A stretch of DNA of 64,000 nt from the NCBI GenBank assembly GCA_030789695.1, contig CM061135.1:112972301-113036300 (forward strand). Reading direction: 5' to 3'. Positions within the stretch are counted from its first letter, which is position 1, and each line of letters opens with the position of its first letter. The DNA is from Scilla litardierei (lineage: Eukaryota; Streptophyta; Magnoliopsida; Asparagales; Asparagaceae). The notes under the pieces are model-generated. The model saw nothing but the letters and a program-made list of their open reading frames with translations, was not told the origin of the DNA and searched no databases. Positions 28,501 through 40,500 of this stretch are shown in pieces. Position numbers and translations under genes: made by a program.

Positions 28501-31500
28501 TAGCACATTTATCCATGCACATACACATGCTTAAACACTGTATCTAGCTTCTACACTTTGATCACTACTTCATGTCACTATAGGCTAGCCTATATATTGC
28601 ATGTGCATGCATGTCCATCATTAATACTATTGAACATTGTTGAGTATTTGATATGAACCATGCTAGACATCCTAGAAACATTAATCATGATTTTGATGAT
28701 GTTTCTCTCATTTATGTAAAATCCTCATACTTGACATATGAATAATCTAGTGTAATTTGTTAGCATGCCAAAATGCTTGAATTTAAAGAGTTGATTGAGT
28801 TTATATAATTTTATGGCGATAATTCGTTGGTGTTTTTGACTCTAAAGAAATCGAAATCTTAATTGTCTCTACACATATTGTGCATATAACTCTCTTTGGA
28901 CAATTTGAATAGTAGGAGTCGAATATGTCGATGCCTTCATGCGTCGCTATTCTGAGACACCAACATAGCACACAAGAAAGACATAAAAAGAGGATTGGCA
29001 AAAGACAAACAAAACAAAGCAAAACACGTGCATTTATGCCATTTCTTTTAATACCGACAGCTTGTAACTGGATTTCGGAGGTTGAGCAATGTGTGAAATA
29101 TGGTAGATGAAGTAACCACTTAGTGCACTTCAACTCCAAAGGACCCGAAATTTAACACCATGGTATCCTATGATTGGGTGTCTCCCTACACTTTGATTAA
29201 TGATTATTCCATACGAGAATAAAGTTCACAATTTGTTTAGGACAATTCTACAATTTGAATTCTTTGTTTCTAAGCATTACCCATTTGTCAACGTATTCTA
29301 TATGATGATTTCTCCTTATTTTTTTCATGTAATGGACGCATAATTTCAATGCTCACAACATTGTTCGTAATTTAAGTTCATGGGGAGAAAAGCATCCATA
29401 TGATCATCATCATTAATTTCATGTTTCTTTGATATGCTAGTATTGATTCATGTCTTATTCTTTACTACTTCAATCATATTGATGACCTTTTCGATGGATG
29501 ACAAAAGGGGAAGAGTGGAAAAATGACATTTACCGATGCATTGATCAAGGGGGATAGATAGACATTGAGATGCATAATTTGAGGGTGAGCTTGTCACATT
29601 CTTCATTAGAGCACATAGTTATGGAGAGCTTTACATGGTGATCCATGAACATGTGTACTATATGACTTGCTCTTTATTTTTAAATCTCAATTTTTATGTG
29701 TTTGACATCATCAAAAATGGAGAAATTGTTGGCCTAAGTTAGCCCACTAACTGAAGCTAAAACCTTATTTTGATGATGTAAACAAGTCATACAGGTCTAA
29801 TATGTCTACCTAGTAAGTTTTAGGTCAAACAGAAGTCAAACAGTGATGATATATGCAAAAGCAGGGTTTGCACGGCCGTGTTTGTCAGCTACACAGCCGT
29901 GCGTATCAGAAGATGCAGTGTGTATGAAGAGGCAAAGCTACACAGGCGTGTGGCTCTGTGATCACGTCCGAGTATACACCCGAAAAACGACTTGTAGTCT
30001 TACCGCAAGCGACGGTGTAGCGGCGAGCGGGTATCGAACTCAGGGAGGACAAATGACCGTGTCTTTTTCCGATCACCTAGCTATCAAGAGAATCAAGAAT
30101 AGTTTTGCGTATAACAGTCACAATCGTTCAAATATCAAGAGAAATATTAATATAATAAAGCGTCTAGGAATAGGAAATCCCCACTACGGACCGTCTCTCA
30201 TCCTTGTGATTCATAGGTTTCATTGTTGCTAAGCTTGAATATAAGTGAACTAGTCGCAACTTAATGTAGAACCATGCTCACGCTCTCGCGCTATTGTCGG
30301 TCTATAGCAAACCTAGGATAGGGCCCACTCACGTGCAAACCCTAGCCTAAGCCGCTAGCGTGAAGAACGACATCATTGTTCAATCGTATCTCGAGCCCAC
30401 TCTCGTGCAAACTCGAGCTATGACCTAGGTTATGATAGTTCCCATCCGTTCAATCTGTTGCAAACGGATATTAATGTAGAATCACAATTAAAAATCCTAG
30501 CTTTGGTCCAATCTCTTGCAAACCAAATCTAGAGAAATCCAATCGTCAATCTAAATCGAATATCTAGGCCTTCCTATCAATTGGGATCCAATCTCTTGCA
30601 AATCCCAATCGATATGAATTCTTAGCTACTCGTAATCAATTGATCGCAACCTAACCTTAATCGATTCTAGCAACAAATCTACAAATTCATCACAATTTAG
30701 AAATAGGGTCCATAGGGTTCATCCATATGCCCTAAAACGACGGCACTACTCACTAATCATCATGCAAATATCAGAAAAATCGATAATAAACATGGCACAA
30801 TTCATTGCAAAAGAGAAATAATGCATAAAAATCAAGTTTTTAATAGAAATAGACAAACCAATGTAATTGCCGACGATCTCCAGCTGAGATTTCACGAAGA
30901 GTAGCCGTCAAAATCCTAAAAGAAAGTCTAAAATTTTAATTGTTCAAAAGCTCTCTAAACTAGGGTAAAAACTGGGTTTAAATACCCTCTAAACTCGTCC
31001 AAAAAATCTTGCTCAAACTGCCCCTGCGCAGCTCAAAAATGCAACCCTAACAGCAGCCGGAGAGGGTCACTCGGCCGAGTGACAAACTCTGCAGAAAACA
31101 GTAACTTCGGCTTTTCCAGGGTCTGTCATCGGTGGGTGGCTCGGAAGAAATAGAAAATAAAGAAAGAAAGCAAAGAGAGAGGTGCTAGATCATTTTCTCA
31201 GGACGTGGGCTTTGCTTACTCATATAGCATACGGCGAATATAAAACACATACCAAAGATTTTTATCTCGATATCACGATATAATGATGCATTCAAAATAG
31301 AAAACCCGAGAATAGCAAAACAATATGAAATATGGAATCGTTTTAGGATTAACATCGTCTGAAGCATCTAAAGCGGTATACATAATCACAGACTACACAC
31401 TTTTCAATTGAATGCTTACTATTTGGAGTATAAGAGATATCACACAATATGGATCAATAAAAATAGAAGGGTATGGTTTTCATGAAATGCATGCCAAGTT

Positions 31501-34500
31501 TCAATTCCTGCATTTCATAAAACCTTTAGTAATCTCACCGAGTATAGAAAATTACCTAGCTTAGATTGTCATGCACAGTCAAGTAGTCACTCTCTCACAC
31601 ATCATTGGATCCTCTCCCCCAAGCTTATCTATAAGCGTGGTGGTATAAGACAAATCAATAAGTACACTCCCCATTTTTTTGAAGCTCCAATAAAAAAATA
31701 AAAACAGAAGAGGGAAGAAAGAGAGAGAGTATGAGATGGGATCATGTATAAGCTTCTTTTCTCTTTTCTTTTCTTTTTCTCCCTTTTTTCATTCTCTTCT
31801 TTTGTTAATGCATATATACATCTGAGATCCCAAATCAAAAGATAGAAAGGTATTCACATATATATTTTTTTCTTTTTGATTTTGGGGGCATTCGAGCATG
31901 GAATTTAATAACGGGGAAGATGCCAATAATAGAATCGCTAAGGGGAGATTCACCAATGAATATAAGTATAGAAATAAATCTCAAGATATGTGGAGAAAGA
32001 AATAAATGTAACACTCGGTTCACTCTATAGGACGTGCACGACAACCTTCAGCAGAGTAATGTATTCTACTCAGTTTAATCTCAGAAAGTAAACCAGTCCA
32101 GTTATATCGACCTAACATTCATTCAACCTGAAAGTGAAGCGTATAATTTTCATGCAATAAGAAGTGATATAAGAAAGGAAAGCGGTACTCCAGATATACG
32201 CAATCAATGCGTAAATCTTGGTGTGTTTTCTACGAAGAGTATACGTATAAATTATCAGATTCAGCTAATAAAAGAATTTCATCCATATTCATATATGAAA
32301 GTGCGGGTTACTATCTCAAATGCATAGCAAGACATAGCATATGATATCTGAAATAAAAAACTATGGCATGACAAAGTAATATGCAAAATAGAGATAAGCT
32401 AGCACCACGTCGTCATCATCACAGAAAATTCATCTCTAGCAAAAAGATGAAAGAAACAAGGATAAAAAGGAAATGAAAACTATTGTACATATGCAGCACA
32501 CATAGAAAGTAAGAAAAACGTGATGTATGGTAAAAACGACAAAGTGAGTGAAAAGGGGTAAAAACAAAGAAAAGGTGGGAAAATAAAAATAAAAAGTGTG
32601 AAAACTCACTCCCCCAAGCTAAAGTGCACAGTGTCCTCAATGTGCGAAGTGTGGTACACCGAGCGACAAAAAGTTAGTGGGGGTGAGGATGCATGCATGA
32701 TGGAAAAAATGAAAGAAAAATGATATGCGAATGCAGGTGATGCATGCAGAGTTCAACATAATGCAGATATGAGTGTCCCCAAAAAGTACTCCCTCTCTCC
32801 CAAAAAGATACACACAGATATGACCAAAATGTGAACAAAACAGTGTGTGGAGGAGGGGTGCAAAATCAGCAGGCTCACAGAAAGTATCCAGCGTATCGAC
32901 AGCAAAAGTGTGGAAGGCATCCAGTGTGTGCCTAAGGGGGTGGGGGTGCACCAGCACCGTCCTGTGGCGGAGGTGGTGGGCGAGGTGGACGCTGGGTGGG
33001 TGTGGGTGGCGGAGGCAGTCGGGCAAGGATCTGGCTCAGGCAAGCCTGAATACCAGGCAGTAAAGAGACATGCCTCTGCATGGAGCTGACAGTAGCGGAG
33101 AGAGCCCTAAAAATCTCCTCAAAGTCCACTGACTGCCCCCTCTAGAGCACGGAGGTGCTGAACTAGAGTGTCGGGGGGAGGTGGAGAGGAGGGACAAACT
33201 GGAGAAGCGCGGGGCTGTCTCACGCGGCTACTGTAAAGAATGGGTGCGACGGTGGGGTGGTGAGGTGATGTGCTCGCGAAGTAGCGTTCAGCCTTTGTGT
33301 GAGGCTGAGAGGCATGAATGGTAGACGAGGATGGAGCAGCAGCAGAAGTGAATGTGGTGGCTAACGACGAGGCGGGCGGAGAGGTTAGTGACACGGACAT
33401 GGGGACAGACGTCACGATGCTCTCGGAAAATACAACGGCGGTGGAGACAGTGAGGTCGACGACTGGGGAGGTTGTGTGGGGTACAGAAAATGACTCCCCA
33501 GAAGCCGAGAACAAAAGTGAGGACATGGTCTCTACTCCGGAAGCAAAAGAAGGCTCGCCGCACTCAACTATGGTGTGGGACGCTCGGGACTCACAGCGGA
33601 AATGGGATCGACAAAAATGGGCACAGTGGTGGTGGCGGTGTGGGTGGACTCAGCAGAAGTGCTCCCGACACTAGTAGAAGTGTGGACAGAGGCGTCGGGA
33701 GGCGCAGACGAAACAAGCGCGGGCTGAGGGATCACAGGGTCAAGTGGTGGAAGGAGGGGCTCCTGCTGAGCGCCCTCAGGCTCTAGCACGTACGCGGCGG
33801 GGATGAGAAGATCTATCGGTGGAATCCACTCCCCGCCCGCGGGTCCAATATGCGTCCGAGCAGGGCTCGGGAGAATCATGTAATCAGCGCTGTGGGGACT
33901 GTGCAGCCAAACCCAGTGGCGCTGACCATGAGGATGAAGCATCTTCATCCGGGCCATGACATCTATTGAAAGTGAGGTGGGGCCCGGTGGTCTACGCAAG
34001 TCATCTGGGAGGTCAACTCCGCACAATAGGGCCAAGAGGGTAATCAGACCGCCGCAGCAAATAGGCGTACGAGTGCCAACAGAAACAATGATGCGGTCGA
34101 GGTACCAACTGGCGATATCAACCTCTACATCGGGGACCAGAACGTCAGCTCCATCAAAAACCCTGGAACGTGTCATCGCGTAGAGCATGCAGAGCTCTGG
34201 CGTCGACAATGTCCCGGGCTCGTACCTCGCAAGAAAAGTGGTCGACATAAGGCGTTGTGCAATGCGGAGGCACGGGTGGAGGACGGCATAGGCCTTGGCC
34301 CTACTAGGGTCAAAGGCAAGGGGTGATCCTGTAATCCGGGTCCAGAAAGCGTGGGTGTCGAACGACGGGGGTGGGATGTGCGTGGGAGCGTAAGCGCGGT
34401 CAGGGTCAGGGACAACGGGCCACTGGAAGAATGCTCGGAGCATGTCAAGAGTGACCTGGCACTCCTGATCCATCAGACGAAATGAACATCCTCCAGCGGT

Positions 34501-37500
34501 CCGCTCGATAGAGCTAAGGACCTCTAGTGTCGGGCAGATATTAGTGTCCGCCGACACCGACAAGAAATCACGCCACCCCACATTGTCGTACAACTGGAGT
34601 AGCCCCTCTAGGACCCCTAGACGCTCTAAGTCGGCGATGTGCACGAACCTAGTGGGTACGATCGAGCGATGGGAGATACGCTCGAATCTGGCGTGTTGGG
34701 CGTCATCTTGAAACGTAATCCACATCGCATCGAACGCGGGGACAGGCTGTACAGGTGGTGGAATGGGATCGGACGGAGGCGGCTGTGTAGGAGGTGGAAT
34801 GGGATCGGGCAGAGGCGGCTGTGTAGGTGGTGGTAGGCTAGGTGGGGGGGAGTCCGCCCTAGCGGAAGAGGAGCGAGGATCATCTGACTTCTTTCGCTTG
34901 GAAGCGGGCTCCCGGGTGCGTGGCCTATGGCGAGGCGGCATGCGTGCCGTGAGTCGTGCCCACCCGAAATAAAAATGCGACGTGCTATGTAATGGAACGA
35001 GTATACCTGAGCACGCCGCGAGTGCAAAATCTGATGTGTGCAAAGAACGCCTCCTCCGCGAGGCTCCGAATGCGTCCAAAAGCTCCCCCAAGCTAACGAA
35101 ATGGGAGAATGGAGGAGAAAATTGAATTTTGGGCGAAATGAGGGTGACCGGCGACGGGGGAGGGCGGCGCCGACGGCGTGCGGCGGCAGGGCGACGTCGG
35201 CGCTGGTCGGCGGTGGGTCGTCGGCCGGCGTGCGGCGGCGGGGCGAGGGATGTTGCGATTCGGGCGAGGGAGGCGAAGCGGCAGGGGGCTCAGGCGAAAG
35301 TTGGGGATTTTTTGCATTTCGAAATTCGCGCAGCCGCAGCGCATATATATAAGGATGTTACGACTCGGCCGAGTGAAGGGTTCACTCGGCCGAGTGGGAC
35401 ATGCGATAAAATTTCGAAATTATTTCGCACAAGCTACGACTCGGCCGAGTGTCTTTTCCCACTCGGCCGAATGGATAAGTTCCATTCGGCCGAGTGACAT
35501 AGCCACTCAGCAATTTTTAGAGCGTGCATGGTATCTGATTCACTCGGCCGAGTGACAAGTCACTCGCCCGAGTGGAAAATTACACTGTAAATTGCAAAAA
35601 ATAACAGAGAGTTGGTCAGAACGATCTTTCCTGATCTGTACTCCACTCGGCCGAATGGAATCTTTGCTCGGCCGAGTGGCATCCTGTTTTCTGCAACGGC
35701 TCTCTGTTTTCGCTCTATTCTCTGTTTTCCTTCCTCCAGTCAGTCCCTGCCTTCTCCTGGGGCCTGAGCGCGTTCCTGAAGCGCTCTCACTTGCCTTAGT
35801 CATCCTCCATATGAATGATCTCTCTTTCTCCATCTCCTGTCATTAAAAACAGAACCCGTTGTCACGATTTTTATAGACACTAGACTATAAACACTAAGAA
35901 AAGTTTAAAATAAAAAATAAAAATCAACTAGGAATGATATAAAACCGTCGGGTTGCCTCTCGACAAGCGCTCGTTTAAGGTCATGAGCTCGACCCCTTAT
36001 GATTTTCGTTTAGCGCGTGATATTGAGTGCATGTGAGATATGCCCATCAAACTTGCCGGGAAGGCCACTTGGATTTGGTTGTTGATGCTTGTTGGCCCTC
36101 CTCGGCGTCCCCTCATCATGGGTAGAGTTGGGGGATAAGTCCCCCAAGCTTGAGCTAGAACCAATCTTCTTCCTCACGGGTGACACCGATCTTCTATTCG
36201 GTGGAGCTTTCTTCGATTTGTTGGTCGTTGAGAGCTTGCAAAGCTCACTTATCCTCGCGACATCAGCGTCTTCTTTATCATCGGCCGTAGAGCTATCCGG
36301 AGGGTCCTCCAACTTTTCCTCAATGCTAGAATTTTGGCCTTCTTCAAGGCCATCATCATGGAGAGCGCCAATAGAATGTGGAATGGCTTCGTCGATCACC
36401 TCGTCAAGGAGGTATGAAAGATCGTGGGGGCGTCCCTTGAGTATATATACGTGATTCACTTTACCGGTGGGGGCTCCTTCGAAATAATGCTTGAGCCATT
36501 GTCCATTTACCTTGAATGTGGCTCCGTCTTTTCCTTCTAATTCAAAAGCTCCCCCAGTTGTATGTGCTTAATGGTGAATGGTCCGGACCATCGGGATCTT
36601 AACTTTTCGGGAAAGAGTCGGAGCTGTGAATTGAATAGGAGGACTTTGTCTCCGACCTTGAAGTCCGTAACAGCGATGCGTGCGTCGTGGAGGATTCTAG
36701 TCCTTTCCTTGTAAATTCTTGAGCTCTCGTAAGCATCACGTATAATCTCATCAAGCTCATTAATGTCTAAGAGTCGCCTCACCGTCGCACTCTTGTAGTC
36801 ATAATTGAAGGTCTTAATGGCCCAATATGCGCAGTGTTCCAACTCTACCGGCAAGTAACAAGCTTTCCCATAAACAAGTCGGTATGGTGTAGTGCCAATG
36901 GGAGTGCGAAAGGCCTGTTCGATATGCCCATAGTGCATCGTTCAATTTCATGGACCAATCTTTTCTAGATCTATCGACGGTCTTTTCTAGAATTTGCTTG
37001 ATTTCTCGGTTCGATACCTCCACTTGGCCACTCGTCTAAGGGTGGTATGCCATGCCAATTCTATGATTCACCACATACTTTTTCAACATGGCTTCAAATT
37101 TGTTTTCTATAAAGTGGCTTCCTCCGTCGCTTATCAAAGCACGAGGCACTCCAAAGCGTGGGAAAATATTTTGCTTGAAAAATTTGGACACCACACTCGC
37201 ATCATTGGTAGGGGTCGCAATGGCCTCCATCTATTTAGAGACGTAGTCCACGGCTAATAAGATGTACTTGTTTCCTTTGCTTGACGAAAAAGGTCCCATG
37301 AAGTCCACTCCCCAACAATCAAATTGCTCAATTTCTAAAATGGGCCTTATTGGCATCTCGTTTCGCTTGGATATATTTCCGGTTCGTTGGCATCTATCGC
37401 ATCCCTTGACGAGGTCATGCGTGTCCTTGAACATGGTTGGCCAAAAGAACCCGCACTGTAATATCGTAGCTGTGATTTTAGAGGCGGCATGATGTCCCCC

Positions 37501-40500
37501 GCATGGCATACTATGGCAATGCAAAATGATTGACGTGGCCTCCTCCTTGGAAACACACCTCCGGATAACACCGTCCTTGCATATCTTGAAAGAGATACGG
37601 ATCTTCCCAGAAATAGTTTCGGACTTCGTGCATAAATCTCATCTTTTGTTGCGTGGGCATTCCGCATGGTTTTATCCCACAAGCCAAATAATTAACAAAA
37701 TCCGCATACCAAGGCACCTCTCTGGGTCTTACGGCGAATAGCCTCTCGTCGACAAAGGTGTCATTGATTGGCAAACTTTCATCCTCCTTGTCGCGAACAA
37801 GCCTAGACAAGTGGTCCGCTACAACATTGTCCGTTCACTTCTTGTCTCTAATCTCCAAGTCAAATTCTTGCAACAAAAGTATCCATCTTATCAATCTTGG
37901 TTTTGCCTCTTTTTTGCTTAGGAGATACTTCAATGCCGCATGGTCGGTGTAGACAATAACTTTGGATCCAAGGAGGCAGGACCAAAACTTCTCGATGGAG
38001 TAAACAACCGCCAAGAGCTCTTTTTCGGTTGTGGTGTAGTTTTTCTGTGCCTCGTCCAATGTTTTGCTTGCGTAGAATATTGCGTGAAGCGTTTTATCCT
38101 TCCTTTGACCTAGCACTGCTCCTATTGCGTGGTCACTTGCATCACACATGAGCTCAAAGGGGAGGCTCCAATCGGGCGGTTGTATAATGGGGTCGGAAAT
38201 GAGTGCTTCCTTCAACGTGTTAAATGCTTGCAAGCACTCTCCTAAAAAGACAAAGGGGCATATTTAGCAAGTAGGGCGGTAAGGGGTCGGGCAATTAGGG
38301 CAAAGTCCTTGATAAAGCGGCGGTAAAACCCCGCATGACCAAGAAAGTCTCTAATGCCGTTAACATTAATAGGAGGAGGGAGTTTTTTTATTACCTCAAT
38401 TTTCACCTTATTAACCTCGATCCCCCTAGAAGAAACAAGATGCCCAAGAACTATCCCCTCGGTGACCATAAAATGACATTTTTCCCAATTAAGAGAGGTT
38501 ATTTTGTTGTCATCGTTTGAGGACTTTAGTAAGATTAGTCAAACAAGAATCAAACTCGCTCCCATATACAGAAAAATCATCCATGAAGACTTCCATAATA
38601 TTTTCAATATAATCAGAAAAGATGAATGTCATGCACCTTTGAAAAGTGGCGGGAGCATTGCAAAGACCAAAGGGCATTCTACGGTAGGCATATGTACCAT
38701 AGGGACATGTAAAAGTGGTCTTTTCTTGGTCATCTTCATGCAAGGGGATTTGAAAGAATCCCGAATACCCATCCAAATAACAAAAGTATTTACGTTTAGC
38801 AAGGCGCTCAAGCATTTGATCAATGAAGGGCAATGGGTAATGGTCTTTCCGGGTGGCTTTATTTAATTTCTTATAATCAATACACATCCGCCATCCCGTG
38901 ACAGTGCGCGTAGAAATGTGTTATCCCTTTTCGTTTTTTACAACGGTCATCCCCCTTTTAGGGACGACATGAACGGGGCTAACCCACCGGCTGTCAGAGA
39001 TAGGATAGATAATGCCGGCTTCAAGTAATTTAAGAATCTCTTTCTTAACCACCTCCTTCATGTTAGGGTTCAACCGCCTTTGAGGCTCTATTGAGGTGGC
39101 TTCAGTATTTTCCAAGTAGATTCTATGCGTGCAAAGCCTAGGGCTTATTCCCTTAAGATCAGAGATGGTGTAGCCAAGCACATCCTTGTGACTCCTAAGG
39201 ACATTTAGGAGTCTTTCTAGTTGATCATGGTTGAGGTGGGCGTTAACAATAACCGGATAGGTCAATTTATTACCCAAGAAAGCGTAACTTAGATTCGGTG
39301 GTAATTGTTTAAGCTCTACCTCAGGAGGCACTGTACCCTCTACTTCCTTTCCTTGTGAAAGCTTGACCTCTTTTGCAACATCTGGGTTTAGTTCCTGCTC
39401 TGGGAGTGGGCTTCCGCATGCAGACTCGGATTCACTTCTTGGTGAGGACGGTGCATCGGAATAGACGCTGCACAACTCTGTGTGGGCATCGATGGGACTA
39501 CAATTGTACTCCGGTCCAAACCTGAGATCAAGAGATGTGTCAGTGGGTTCATGAATATAAGAGTGAGGGTCATAGAGTGTACTTCCCTGAATCTCGGCAT
39601 GCCCAGTGGACTCCTCGGGAGTGTAGTACTCTTCGATGCACGCTCTGTCGTCTTCAAAATATAACTTGACGTCTCTCACATCACCTCTGATGTTGCCCTC
39701 GATAGTCCCTTCCGGGGAGATTTGATCCATCACAAAACTAGCAAATTGTTGCTCAGTGGGGTCCTCGATATCAACGGCGAACGCCCCTGTGGCATGGACC
39801 TCATCAACAAGTTCCTTAAGAAGGCTCGCGAAGGAGTCATCATCTCCCAGGTTAGACTCAGTCATCAACATTGCGTCCCCCATGTTCCTGTTAAGATCTT
39901 ATGGAGAATATGGGGAGAGGAAGTAAATTGGGCAGCAGATAGAGTCTAAAAGGAAAAATAAAGAAAGGAAGATAGATGGTAAGATATAACCGGGTGATCA
40001 CAATTGAACATCGTCAAACGTCGTTCCCACAACGGCGCCAAAAACTTGGTCGCGTCCGAGTATACACCCAAAAACGACTTGTAGTCTTACCGCAAGCGCA
40101 CGGTGTAGCGGCGAGCGGGTATCGAACTCAGGGAGGACAAATGACCGTGTCTTTTTCTGATCACCTAGCTATCAAGAGAATCAAGAATAGGTTTGGGTAT
40201 AACAGTTACAATCGTTCAAATATCAAGAGAAATATCAATATAATAAAGCGTCTAGGAATAGGAAATCCCCACTACGGACCGTCTCTCATCCTTGTGATTC
40301 ATAGGTTTCATTGTTGCTAAGCTTGAATATAGGTGAACTAGTCGCAACTTAATGTAAAACCAAGCTCACGCTCTCGCGCTATTGCCGCTCTATAGCAAAC
40401 CTAGGATAGGGCCCACTCACGTGCAAACCCTAGCCTAAGCCGCTAGCGTGAAGAACGACATCATTGTTCAATCGTATCTCGAGCCCACTCTCGTGCAAAC

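Noticed and set aside
28481..29726. An env-like ORF in the SIRE element
   Set aside because: Expected by position in this lineage, but no open or recognisable frame remains.
32637..34972. Many ORFs on + and - around the env-like gene
   Set aside because: These are GC-rich, proline/arginine-rich shadows of the 33568-35091 frame or of the adjoining low-complexity region.
29843..40320. Two near-identical small ORFs (29843-30232 and 39976-40320)
   Set aside because: They lie in the two copies of the Athila LTR, so their similarity comes from the repeat and not from coding selection.
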